Below, piece by piece: positions 16,715 through 25,083 of a stretch of 44,652 nt of DNA. Position 1 is the first letter of the stretch. Each line of letters starts with the position of its first letter. The DNA is from Bacteroidota bacterium (lineage in GTDB: Bacteria; Bacteroidota; Bacteroidia; Chitinophagales; Saprospiraceae), in assembly GCA_017858735.1 (NCBI GenBank), contig JAFMBH010000024.1, positions 1 through 44,652 of the forward strand, read 5' to 3'. A program made the position numbers and the translations under genes. The notes beneath the pieces are model-generated. The model was not told where the DNA came from. It searched no databases and saw nothing but the letters and a program-made list of their open reading frames with translations.

Positions 16715-17560
16715 TCATTCAGGAGATGAAAACTTCCCACCAATAGGTTTCCTGTATGGTTCAAACGGTATTTTAAGCATTTTAGAAATCTTAGAATGCT
16801 CACTTTCGTCTAAATGCGTATCAATACCGTATTTAATATCTTCTTGTTTCATGTAACTAAAAGTTCCAAATAATCTGTCCCAAATTGAAAAAATATTTCC
16901 ATAATTAGTATCTGTTTGTGGTAACACGTAATGGTGATGAACGTGATGCATATTTGGCGTCACTAAGACCAGACTGAGAAACCTATCCAACCTTTCAGGA
17001 AGACTAATATTCGCATGATTAAATTGTGAAAGTACCACCGATAACGCCTGATACAACATTATCAACCAAACAGGTGCTCCAAGGATAAATACCGCTATGG
17101 ATGTAAAAACAAATCTAAAGATACTCTCCCCTGGGTGGTGTCTGTTTGCTGTGGTAGTATCTACATGAACATCGGTGTGATGTATAAGGTGAAATCGCCA
17201 CATAAACCGAACTTTATGTTCGAGCCAATGTATTAAATATGCGCTGATAAGATCAAGTCCCATCAAACCCACTAAGGCATAGAAAATAAGGGGGATACTA
17301 TCAATAAAGTTTAACAAACCCCACTGATTGTCCTGAGTCCACCGACTTGTTTGCAGCAACAAAAAAGCGAGGGCGAAATTTACAATGATGGTAGTAAATG
17401 TAAAAAATACGTTAATGCCTGCGTGTCTCCATTTTTTATAAGAAAATTTAAACAGAGGAAACGCGGTCTCTATCAGCCAAAAAAAAGCAATTCCACCGGC
17501 AAGTATTAACGAACGATCCCGCGACGGAATACTCTCAAAATAAACCATAATTGGCTCCAT
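16715..17560 (-). CDS. Fatty acid hydroxylase/sterol desaturase family protein
   Basis: 281 residues with four or more hydrophobic helices and the histidine clusters of the membrane di-iron hydroxylase family: HWLEH (111-115), HLIHH (124-128), NRHHP (139-143), NH at 181-182 and MHHVHHHY (204-211). These ligate two irons that use oxygen and reductant to hydroxylate or desaturate a lipid in the membrane. The substrate cannot be read; bacterial relatives act on fatty acids, carotenoids or ether lipids. The trpB2 terminator lies between this gene and trpB2. ftsK ends about 50 bases upstream, same strand. Confidence 0.9.
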   Translation of the reverse strand: MEPIMVYFESIPSRDRSLILAGGIAFFWLIETAFPLFKFSYKKWRHAGINVFFTFTTIIVNFALAFLLLQTSRWTQDNQWGLLNFIDSIPLIFYALVGLMGLDLISAYLIHWLEHKVRFMWRFHLIHHTDVHVDTTTANRHHPGESIFRFVFTSIAVFILGAPVWLIMLYQALSVVLSQFNHANISLPERLDRFLSLVLVTPNMHHVHHHYVLPQTDTNYGNIFSIWDRLFGTFSYMKQEDIKYGIDTHLDESEHSKISKMLKIPFEPYRKPIGGKFSSPE

Positions 17561-17610
17561 ACCTTTTTTTTTTAAATATAAATCATTTTAAACTACAAGT
17601 CAATGAGAAA

Positions 17611-20064
17611 TCATCTTTTTGACCTTAAATCTGTTAAATACCTTTCTAATTCCTGCTCATCATAAATTAATACTTCTCTGGGCTTACTTCCATCGGCCGC
17701 ACCAACAATACCTAAAGATTCTAACTGATCCATTATTCTACCAGCTCTATTGTACCCCAATCTAAGTCGACGTTGAATCATTGAGGTAGAACCTTGTTTA
17801 TTACTTACAATTAACCGCGCCGCATCTTCAAGCATATCATCTAAATCGGTATATTTTAGATCGGCACGAGCATTTTCCGGATCATCACCTTGAAATTCGG
17901 GTAAAAAATAGGGTTCCGGATAGCCCTGCTGTGCGGCTATAAATTCAATAACCTTTTCTACTTCAGGCGTATCAATAAAAGCACCTTGTAAACGAACCAT
18001 TTCACCGCCTACAGAAAGCAGCATATCGCCCCTTCCTATCAGCTGTTCTGCTCCACCTGTATCGAGAATCGTTCTTGAGTCAATTTTAGAAGTAACTTTA
18101 TAGGCGATTCTTGCCGGGAAATTAGCTTTAATTACGCCCGTAATAATATTCACAGACGGTCTTTGTGTGGCGATGATTAGGTGAATGCCCACCGCACGGG
18201 CAAGTTGTGCCAGACGACCAATGGGTATTTCCACCTCCTTTCCTGCCGTCATTATTAAATCAGCAAACTCATCGATAACTAAAACAATAAAAGGCAGAAA
18301 GCGGTGACCTTTTAAAGGGTTAAGTTTACGCTGAACAAATTTTTCGTTATACTCTCTTATATTTCTTACACTTGCCTTTTTAAGCAAATCGTACCTGTTA
18401 TCCATTTCTATACAAAGCGAATTCAGCGTGTAAATCACCTTGGCAGTATCAGTGATAATCGGTTCATCCTGATTTGGTAAAAAAGCAAGAAAATGATGTT
18501 CCAATTGAGAATAAGGGAATAATTCTACTTTTTTAGGATCTATTAAAACCAGTTTCACCTGAGAGGGATGCTTCTTATAAAGGAGAGACATGAGGATGGA
18601 ATTTATTCCCACCGACTTACCCTGACCTGTTGCACCAGCTACCAATAAGTGAGGCATTTTTGCTAAATCAACGACAAAAACTTCATTGCTAATGGTTTTG
18701 CCTAAAGCAATCGGAAGATCCATTTTAGCTCGTTTAAATTTATCAGACGCTAAAACTTCTTTCATCGAAACCATTTGCTTTTTCTTATTTGGCACCTCTA
18801 TGCCTATAGTTCCTTTCCCCGGAATGGGTGCGATAATGCGGATACCCAGTGCTGATAAACTCAGTGCTATGTCATCTTCCAGATTCTTAATCTTTGAAAT
18901 ACGAACGCCGGGAGCGGGAATAATCTCATACAACGTAACGGTTGGTCCTACCGTCGCTCTGATTTTAGTAATTTCTATTTTATAATGTAACAGCGTTTCA
19001 ATAATCTGATCCTTATGGGTTTCCAGTTCTTCCCTGTCAATTTCAACCTGCTGATCTGTGTAATCATATAATAAAGGCAAAACAGGTTGCTCAAAGGACG
19101 ATAAATCAAGCGTAGGATCATAGGGTTCAGTATGATCCATATTTTCACCCAGGGCTTCTGACAATCCTGCTCCAGCTATGAAGGTACTTTCGCCGGTTTC
19201 TACAGGTGCCAATATCTCTATCGGAGGTTCAATCTCAAGCCTTTCCCTGAATTCTACTTTTTCCTTAGGTTTAACTGCAACATCTAACGCTAATTCATTG
19301 CCAACTTCAAGGGACAATTGTTTTCCCTGAACAACATTTTCCGGTGTTAGATCAGTAACCACGACTGGGAAGGAAGAAATTTCTTCCATATCTTTATCCT
19401 TAATACTACCCAGGCCAACAGATTCAGCCGATAGCTTTTCGCCGCTGAATAAATTTAAAAAATTATGTTTGACCTGATTGAAAATCTCTGGTAAAGACTG
19501 TCCTGCCAAAGGAGGATTTAAAAACCATAAAAAACGACTCAACCCAATAAATAAAAATAGAAAAAAAGTACCAACCCTACCCAGGAACCTAACCAGCCAA
19601 TCACTTACAACCGTTCCAAATCCACCCCCCATAGGAAAAGAAAATCCTTTAAAAAGAAAAGAAAGGAAAATGGAAAAAAACAGAACACTTATAAATAATG
19701 AAAACATTTTATCGATAAGTCCCGCTATTGGCCGTCTTATAATTAATTGCCTGCCTATTAAAAAAAATACATAACAGAGGGCGAACGACGGAAGACCAAA
19801 CAGGAAGTAAAAGAAAAAATTTGAAGTGATGGCACCTAATCTGCCCAAAATATTAGATATTTCCGCATCGCTGTCTAACAATAAGCCAAACGAAAACCGC
19901 AAAACGGCATCCTGATCATCTTGCCAGGTAAATAGATAGGATGAAAAGGCAAGGAAACAATAAAAGGCCAGAAATAAAAAAAACAATCCCCATAAACCTG
20001 GTATCCTTTCATCCTTGAAAGAAAAAGATGACTTACTCTTTTTTTTACTCTTCGAGACACTCAT
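17611..20064 (-). CDS. ftsK: DNA translocase FtsK
   Basis: 817 residues from the ATG at 20064; a longer frame begins at TTG 20148, but MSVSKSKKKSKSSF is a more typical FtsK start. The N-terminal about 190 residues contain four membrane helices, followed by a charged linker. The motor has the beta domain (RIIAPIPGKGTIGIEVPN), Walker A GATGQGKS, Walker B IVLVIDEFADLI, and the QRPSVNIITGVIKANFPARI stretch. The C-terminal winged-helix gamma domain (GSTSMIQRRLRLGYNRAGRI) recognises KOPS-like sequences. FtsK pumps DNA at the septum and activates XerCD at dif to resolve chromosome dimers. It is divergent from an S24/LexA-like regulator. Confidence 0.95.
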   Translation of the reverse strand: MSVSKSKKKSKSSFSFKDERIPGLWGLFFLFLAFYCFLAFSSYLFTWQDDQDAVLRFSFGLLLDSDAEISNILGRLGAITSNFFFYFLFGLPSFALCYVFFLIGRQLIIRRPIAGLIDKMFSLFISVLFFSIFLSFLFKGFSFPMGGGFGTVVSDWLVRFLGRVGTFFLFLFIGLSRFLWFLNPPLAGQSLPEIFNQVKHNFLNLFSGEKLSAESVGLGSIKDKDMEEISSFPVVVTDLTPENVVQGKQLSLEVGNELALDVAVKPKEKVEFRERLEIEPPIEILAPVETGESTFIAGAGLSEALGENMDHTEPYDPTLDLSSFEQPVLPLLYDYTDQQVEIDREELETHKDQIIETLLHYKIEITKIRATVGPTVTLYEIIPAPGVRISKIKNLEDDIALSLSALGIRIIAPIPGKGTIGIEVPNKKKQMVSMKEVLASDKFKRAKMDLPIALGKTISNEVFVVDLAKMPHLLVAGATGQGKSVGINSILMSLLYKKHPSQVKLVLIDPKKVELFPYSQLEHHFLAFLPNQDEPIITDTAKVIYTLNSLCIEMDNRYDLLKKASVRNIREYNEKFVQRKLNPLKGHRFLPFIVLVIDEFADLIMTAGKEVEIPIGRLAQLARAVGIHLIIATQRPSVNIITGVIKANFPARIAYKVTSKIDSRTILDTGGAEQLIGRGDMLLSVGGEMVRLQGAFIDTPEVEKVIEFIAAQQGYPEPYFLPEFQGDDPENARADLKYTDLDDMLEDAARLIVSNKQGSTSMIQRRLRLGYNRAGRIMDQLESLGIVGAADGSKPREVLIYDEQELERYLTDLRSKR

Positions 20065-20202
20065 GGGGGGAAATTTCTTTTGATGCGCAAGATAAGGTAT
20101 TTTTAATAAATTCCAAAAAACTAACAATTTATTAAAAATATAGCTCAATTACAAATTATTTGTTTTATATTGCGTGTCATTAGAAACATAAAACATTGGA
20201 TT

Positions 20203-20958
20203 ATGATACCAGAAGTTAGGGTTGGAATGAACAAGCGATTTATTGAAGTATTCAATCTACTGGTTGAAAAAGGTATTATCGTTATGAATGACAGGGGTGG
20301 CAAGGGAATAGGTGATTTTGCCAATGATATTTTGGGGAAGCCATATAGCCATATTATACGCGCCTTCCTTAGTGATTCTGATAAACGTTGTATTGACTAT
20401 CATCACGTTGATAAATTATGTGCCCTATATGGTGTAAGTAAAACCTATATCCTGGAAGGGAAAGGAAATCCTCTCGAAGATAAAAGAGTCCGGCCTTCAG
20501 CCAATGTAAGTAACTTATCCCCATTGACAACGGGTCAAATGAACCAAAACAACATCTGTTTTACCAATATCGAGGCATTCGCAGGTAACGCTATTGAATG
20601 GGATAGTTTCCGGCAGGAAAATCAAGATTATTTTCATATTCCCGGACTGGACGCAGGAGAATTATTTGCCTTTCCAATCAAAGGAAACAGTATGCTTCCC
20701 GTAATAAATGATGGAGATATTGTAGTTTGTAAGCCGCTGCGCAGTTTCAATGAATTTAAAGAAAATAAAATATACGCTATAAATGACAGTGGATCTATTT
20801 GGGTAAAATATGTTCAAAAAGAACAAAATATAAAAAGCGGTAACGCCCAGTTAAAACTAATTTCGGCTAACCATCTTGAACATGATCCTTTTCATATCGA
20901 TGTTTCAGAAAATACCAAACTTTTCCAGGTCATAAGAAGAATAAGTACCTTGGATTAA
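20203..20958 (+). CDS. S24/LexA-like transcriptional regulator
   Basis: 251 residues from ATG 20203 (an ATG at 20227 and a TTG at 20170 are possible). The N-terminal about 90 residues are a helix-turn-helix region of the kind found in phage-type repressors (MNKRFIEVFNLLVEKG, then DKLCALYGVSKTYILEGKGN). The C-terminal S24 peptidase domain has an Ala-Gly in EAFAGN (127-128), the nucleophile in KGNSMLPVINDGD (Ser163) and the general base in SIWVKYVQ (Lys202), so self-cleavage upon a RecA-type signal is possible. It may control an SOS-like response or itself. The gene is divergent from ftsK with 138 bases between the starts, which makes ftsK a possible target. Confidence 0.85.
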   Translation: MIPEVRVGMNKRFIEVFNLLVEKGIIVMNDRGGKGIGDFANDILGKPYSHIIRAFLSDSDKRCIDYHHVDKLCALYGVSKTYILEGKGNPLEDKRVRPSANVSNLSPLTTGQMNQNNICFTNIEAFAGNAIEWDSFRQENQDYFHIPGLDAGELFAFPIKGNSMLPVINDGDIVVCKPLRSFNEFKENKIYAINDSGSIWVKYVQKEQNIKSGNAQLKLISANHLEHDPFHIDVSENTKLFQVIRRISTLD

Positions 20959-20964
20959 TGCTGA

Positions 20965-20988
20965 ATATGCTGGTATGGCTAAGCATAT
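20965..20988. terminator. Small hairpin after the S24 regulator gene
   Basis: ATATGCT at 20965-20971 pairs with AGCATAT at 20982-20988 around a 10-base loop, 7 bases after the stop codon. There is no good U tract, so termination is uncertain. Confidence 0.4.
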
Positions 20989-21021
20989 CCATATTTGTTA
21001 AATAATTCACAGATTAATCAA

Positions 21022-21063
21022 AACTACAACAACACAATTTTCATAAAGCTCATTGTTGTAGTT
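21022..21063. repeat. 11-bp inverted repeat between S24 and cvpA genes
   Basis: AACTACAACAA at 21022-21032 is the exact reverse complement of TTGTTGTAGTT at 21053-21063, separated by 20 bases. It could be a convergent-transcript terminator or a dyad operator; no U tract follows. Confidence 0.5.
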
Positions 21064-21173
21064 CTATATTATTCATTATAAATGGACTGTCAAAACCTTT
21101 TAATACTATTATTTGATTTTTTAGAGGTGAAATGGAATTGATCGGCGAATAATTTGCTCAGCAATTTAGTTGT

Positions 21174-21758
21174 TTATTCCCCGTTAGGTAAATCATACTT
21201 GAATTCCTTTTCTTCCTTAGGATTGGTTTCTTGATCAATCCTATAAAAAATTTCTTCCGAAAATTCCTTAAATTCTCCTACTAAGGGCTCTAATTGAATA
21301 ACCCCTTTCCATATTTTACCCGGATAATTCTTTAAAAAGGGATAAGTTTTCGATGATTTAACCGCTTCACCTTCTGGAGTTAAGACAGACTCAACAACAA
21401 ACCAGATGATTAGGCTATAAAAAAAAGCTGATATTGAGGCTAAAACTGTTCCTCCGATAAGCTGATTAACAAAATTCAAATGCACCTTTTCCATGACACT
21501 TTCTATACCCTTTCCTAACAATTTCAATAGTAATAGGGAAAGAATAAACGGAGTAGCAAAGCCGGCGAAAATCCATAATGGATTCGTCTGGTTAAACAAA
21601 TCGTGATAAAATCTTGTGACGGCCGGCGTAAACCTAAGAGCAGCTAAAATACCAAAACTAGCTCCCAATATAGTAAAAACGGTCTTTATAATTCCCTGGT
21701 TATACCCTGTGTAGAAACCATAAGCCATGACAATAATTAAAAATAAATCAATAATCAT
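21174..21758 (-). CDS. CvpA-family membrane protein
   Basis: 194 residues with four hydrophobic helices in the first about 130 residues: IIDLFLIIVMAYGFYTGYNQ, then TVFTILGASFGILAALRF, ILSLLLLKLLGKGIESV and LIGGTVLASISAFFYSLIIWF in part. The helix-1 glycine region and the LLGKGIE motif after helix 3 match the CvpA/colicin V production family. The C-terminus is short, soluble and charged. CvpA proteins are inner-membrane proteins linked to envelope maintenance; a precise role is not established. Both ends face convergent or divergent single genes, so no operon partner is evident. Confidence 0.85.
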   Translation of the reverse strand: MIIDLFLIIVMAYGFYTGYNQGIIKTVFTILGASFGILAALRFTPAVTRFYHDLFNQTNPLWIFAGFATPFILSLLLLKLLGKGIESVMEKVHLNFVNQLIGGTVLASISAFFYSLIIWFVVESVLTPEGEAVKSSKTYPFLKNYPGKIWKGVIQLEPLVGEFKEFSEEIFYRIDQETNPKEEKEFKYDLPNGE

Positions 21759-21799
21759 CTCGATGTTTTTTTGAAAATTAAAAAATTTAACCTCCTACC

Positions 21800-21823
21800 C
21801 TAAATATTTATATATATATTTAG
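21800..21823. repeat. AT-rich imperfect palindrome upstream of a secreted-protein gene
   Basis: CTAAATAT at the left and ATATTTAG at the right enclose TTATATAT, a near-perfect 24-base dyad in the 97-base divergent region between cvpA and the gene at 21856. Confidence 0.4.
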
Positions 21824-21855
21824 ATAATTCATATTCACCATATTAATATCTACCT

Positions 21856-22320
21856 ATGAGACAAATTGCTTTTATTTTAGTAATCAACTTAATCTCCTTT
21901 ACCATGTTTGGGCAAAACACCCAACCATCATCCATTTTTGAAATCGGGAAGGATGAACAAACCTATCGAACTATTTGCGAGGCCTATCCTGAAACATTGC
22001 TCACCTGGAAAAAAGATGATTACACCCAATCTGCTTTGCTCTGGTTCGACTTTCTAAAAAGTATGGAAACGTATGCCGATGCTATACAGTTTAATTTAAA
22101 AGGATTAAAATTATGGATTCATATTTTTTGGAATGAAAAAGGGGAAATTAATCATATTGGTTATTTTGTTCATCCAGCATCAAGGCAAATAGATAAAAAA
22201 GAATTAAACGCCTTTTTCAGTGCTTTTTCAAGATTAGCAGACAAGCCAGATTTTAAAAGTGGCATGAAAATTTCACATTATACCTCGGCATCTTTTCCTA
22301 CCTTTGCAACATCGAGATGA
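21856..22320 (+). CDS. Secreted hypothetical protein
   Basis: 154 residues, family not recognised. MRQIAFILVINLISFTMFGQ is a clear signal peptide, so the mature protein of about 135 residues is probably periplasmic. Mature sequence includes CEAYPETLLTWKKDDYTQSA, and a beta-strand-like run GLKLWIHIFWNEKGEINHIGYFV that suggests a compact alpha/beta domain. No lipobox or sorting signal is evident. serA begins 35 bases downstream on the same strand and may be cotranscribed, although no functional link is obvious. Confidence 0.75.
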   Translation: MRQIAFILVINLISFTMFGQNTQPSSIFEIGKDEQTYRTICEAYPETLLTWKKDDYTQSALLWFDFLKSMETYADAIQFNLKGLKLWIHIFWNEKGEINHIGYFVHPASRQIDKKELNAFFSAFSRLADKPDFKSGMKISHYTSASFPTFATSR

Positions 22321-22355
22321 ACATTCTTTCATCCATTTCGTTGCTATTATTTTAA

Positions 22356-23339
22356 ATGACAAAAACACAAAAAATGATCCGAATTCTCGCCAATGATGGT
22401 ATTAGTGATGATGGAAAACTTCTTATGGAAGAAGCTGGATATGAAGTAATCACTAAAAAGGTTCCACAAAATGAACTGTGTGACGTAATTGGAAATTATG
22501 ACGTATTACTTGTAAGAAGTGCTACAAAAGTTACCGCTGAGGTTATTACTGCGGGCACCAATTTGAAGATGATAGGTAGAGGTGGAGTTGGTTTGGATAA
22601 TATTGACGTAGAATTTGCTGAATCTAAAGGTATTATAGTTTTTAATACGCCCGCAGCTTCCTCTCAGGCGGTGGCTGAACTAGCCTTCGGTCACATGTTT
22701 AATCTGGCTCGCTTTATGCATCAGGCCAATAGGAATATGGCTCTTAACGGTCTAACTACTTTTGATACCTTGAAAAAAAATTACGGTTCAGGCATTCAGC
22801 TACGTGGAAAATCGCTGGGTATCATCGGCTTTGGAAGAATTGGTCAGGAGGTTGCCAGAATCGGTCTAGCTCTTGGTATGAATGTTTTGCCAACCGATTT
22901 AATGATCAATGAAGCTAATATTGATATAAATATATTTGCCAATGAAAAGGTGACGATGAATATTCATGTTCCTACCGTTCCTTACAAAGAGGTTTTGGCA
23001 AAATCTGATTTTATTTCTTTGCATATACCATTCGGTGGAGGTAAGCCACTCATTGGAGCAGAAGAAATTTCTTCTATGAAGAAAGGAGTTTACTTGATTA
23101 ATACAGCACGAGGTGGCGCAATCGATGAAACAGCGTTGCTTGCTGCTCTTAGTAGCGGTCAGGTTGCTGGAGCAGGTCTCGATGTTTTCGAGAACGAACC
23201 TACCCCTAAAGCAGAACTTCTCGAGCATCCAAACATTTCCTTAACGCCACATATTGGTGCAGCTACCAATGAGGCTCAAGCTAATATCGGATTAGAAATT
23301 GCAGACAGGGTTATCGCTTTTTTTGGCGACCAAAGATAA
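22356..23339 (+). CDS. serA: D-3-phosphoglycerate dehydrogenase-like 2-hydroxyacid dehydrogenase
   Basis: 327 residues, short SerA type without an ACT domain. The NAD-binding loop is IIGFGRIGQEVARIG; the catalytic residues sit in INTARGGAIDE (Arg), LDVFENEP (Glu) and LTPHIGAATNEAQ (His). The N-terminal ILANDGISDDGKLLMEEAGY is typical of the Bacteroidota enzyme that oxidises 3-phosphoglycerate to start serine synthesis. ATG at 22356 is taken; ATG at 22374 would give the more usual short lead. No serC is adjacent. A related hydroxyacid substrate cannot be excluded. Confidence 0.88.
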   Translation: MTKTQKMIRILANDGISDDGKLLMEEAGYEVITKKVPQNELCDVIGNYDVLLVRSATKVTAEVITAGTNLKMIGRGGVGLDNIDVEFAESKGIIVFNTPAASSQAVAELAFGHMFNLARFMHQANRNMALNGLTTFDTLKKNYGSGIQLRGKSLGIIGFGRIGQEVARIGLALGMNVLPTDLMINEANIDINIFANEKVTMNIHVPTVPYKEVLAKSDFISLHIPFGGGKPLIGAEEISSMKKGVYLINTARGGAIDETALLAALSSGQVAGAGLDVFENEPTPKAELLEHPNISLTPHIGAATNEAQANIGLEIADRVIAFFGDQR

Positions 23340-23349
23340 AAAATAAATA

Positions 23350-23386
23350 AGGGCAGTGAGTTTTGGTAAATCTTTCTGCCCTATTT
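23350..23386. terminator. Bidirectional hairpin between serA and the GbsR-type gene
   Basis: AGGGCAG at 23350-23356 pairs with CTGCCCT at 23376-23382 around a 19-base loop. The 3' arm overlaps the stop codon of the minus-strand gene; A/T-rich flanks lie on both sides. A modest shared terminator. Confidence 0.5.
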
Positions 23387-23881
23387 CATTAATTTCAGGA
23401 AAGTTCCTAAAATCCACTGCGATTCCGCATGAATCAGGCTCTCTAACGTAGAATCAACCTTACTGGTTAAATTCTTTATTTCTTTTATCATTTTCTTGAA
23501 ACTTTCCGCTTCTTCCCCTGAACCATCGATACCGGTAAGTTCATCTAAACTTTTCAGCATTGGCTCTAGTTCTCTTTTTTTTCGTTGAATCATGATGTTT
23601 CTTGTCATGACCCAAATGTCCTTTTCTGCAACAAAATATTCTCTCCTCTCACCAACTTTTAATATTTTTTGAATTAAATGCCAATCCATTAGTGCATGCA
23701 GATTGATATGAACATTACCCCTTGACATTTTTAATTGTACCATAATTTCCTCCGCACAAATTGGGTTATTCGACAAAAGCAACAACCCATGTATTTCAGC
23801 CATGGCTCTGCTTATTCCCCAATGCGTGGACATTGTTCCCCAAATTTGCAGGAATTTTTCTTTACCTTCAACTACATCCAT
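23381..23881 (-). CDS. GbsR/MarR-family transcriptional regulator
   Basis: 166 residues from the ATG at 23881; an in-frame TTG two codons earlier is less likely. The N-terminal about 95 residues form a MarR-like winged helix: WGISRAMAEIHGLLLLSNNP, then EEIMVQLKMSRGNVHINLHAL as the recognition helix region, and VGERREYFVAEKDIW as the wing. The C-terminus is helical (RKKRELEPMLKSLDELTG, then IKEIKNLTSKVDSTLESL) and probably dimerises. GbsR in Bacillus represses glycine betaine synthesis genes in response to choline; the ligand and targets here are unknown. The gene is convergent with serA and lies 80 bases upstream of the gcvT stop, same strand. Confidence 0.87.
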   Translation of the reverse strand: MDVVEGKEKFLQIWGTMSTHWGISRAMAEIHGLLLLSNNPICAEEIMVQLKMSRGNVHINLHALMDWHLIQKILKVGERREYFVAEKDIWVMTRNIMIQRKKRELEPMLKSLDELTGIDGSGEEAESFKKMIKEIKNLTSKVDSTLESLIHAESQWILGTFLKLMK

Positions 23882-23961
23882 AACCAATACATATTCTTAG
23901 TAACCTAATCAAAAGGTTAATAGAAATAATTGAAATTTGTTCGACAAAATCTAAGTTAACG

Positions 23962-25074
23962 TCAATCTTTTTTATTCCAGAAAGGTAATTTGACGATTTT
24001 AGCGGGCAACAGTTTATTCCCCATACTTATTTGAATATTATTTCCAATCTTAGCCTCGCTTGAGTCAATATAACCCATTCCAATCGGATGGTTAAGAGAT
24101 GGAGACATCGTTCCTGAAGTCACCTTGCCAATAGTTGTTCCGTCGAGGTTCAATATAGGATAATCATGCCTTGGAACCCGCCTGTCTTCCAATACAAAGC
24201 CAACTAATTTGCGACTTACTCCCTTTTCCTTTTGATGAACGAGATTTTCCTTTTGAGTAAAACGCTCTTTGTTCAGCTTGGTAATCCACCCCAATCCAGC
24301 CTCCAAAGGAGAGGTTGTATCATCAATATCATTTCCATAAAGACAATACCCCATTTCTAAACGAAGGGTGTCCCTACAACCAAGACCAGCGAGTTGAAGA
24401 TCGTATTTTTGTCCTTTTTCGACGATAATATCCCATAAAGCTAAGGCATTATGATCTTCAACATATAATTCAAAACCACCAGCTCCAGTGTAGCCCGTTG
24501 CAGAAATAACCACATTATGAATCCCCGCTACGGTACCCTTTTTAAAAGTATAATACTTAATCTGAGCTAAATCAATATCAGTAAGTTCTTGCAAAATAAG
24601 TATTGCTTTAGGTCCCTGTAAAGCCAGAAGCGCCGTTTTTTCAGAGATATCAATAAGTCGGGTATCAAAACTATTATGTTCTTTTAACCAATTAAAATCC
24701 TTATCAATATTAGACGCATTGACAACCAACATGAACGCTTGCTCCCCTTCAGAACATTGATCTTCAAATAGTCTGTAAACTAATAAATCATCAATAATGC
24801 CACCATTATTGTTTGGAAAGCAAGAATATTGAATATCCCCAGGAGCCAGAACAGAAGCATCGTTTGACGTAAGTTCATTAACCAAAGAAAGAGCTTCTTT
24901 TCCTTTAACAATAAATTCTCCCATGTGAGAAACATCAAACAATCCTGCATTATTCCGGACGGCATGATGCTCTTCATTAATGCCTTTATAAGAAATAGGC
25001 ATCTCGTAACCTGCGAAGGGAGCCATTCTGGCATTTACTTCAATATGTCGCTCAAAAAGTGGCGTTTTTTTCAT
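23962..25074 (-). CDS. gcvT: Aminomethyltransferase (glycine cleavage T protein)
   Basis: GcvT moves the methylene group from the H-protein-bound aminomethyl to tetrahydrofolate, releasing ammonia. The 370-residue product is of normal length, with HAVRNNAGLFDVSHMGEF (about 37-54), LTSNDASVLAPGDIQYS, ATGYTGAGGFELYVE with the folate-binding acidic residue, and GLGCRDTLRLEMGYCLYGND. The C-terminal domain ends with VTSGTMSPSLNHPIGMGYI. It is the last gene of a five-gene minus-strand cluster and starts 9 bases after the HEAT-cyclophilin gene. No gcvH or gcvP is in this window, so the rest of the complex is encoded elsewhere. Confidence 0.95.
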   Translation of the reverse strand: MKKTPLFERHIEVNARMAPFAGYEMPISYKGINEEHHAVRNNAGLFDVSHMGEFIVKGKEALSLVNELTSNDASVLAPGDIQYSCFPNNNGGIIDDLLVYRLFEDQCSEGEQAFMLVVNASNIDKDFNWLKEHNSFDTRLIDISEKTALLALQGPKAILILQELTDIDLAQIKYYTFKKGTVAGIHNVVISATGYTGAGGFELYVEDHNALALWDIIVEKGQKYDLQLAGLGCRDTLRLEMGYCLYGNDIDDTTSPLEAGLGWITKLNKERFTQKENLVHQKEKGVSRKLVGFVLEDRRVPRHDYPILNLDGTTIGKVTSGTMSPSLNHPIGMGYIDSSEAKIGNNIQISMGNKLLPAKIVKLPFWNKKD

Positions 25075-25083
25075 TTTATTCGT

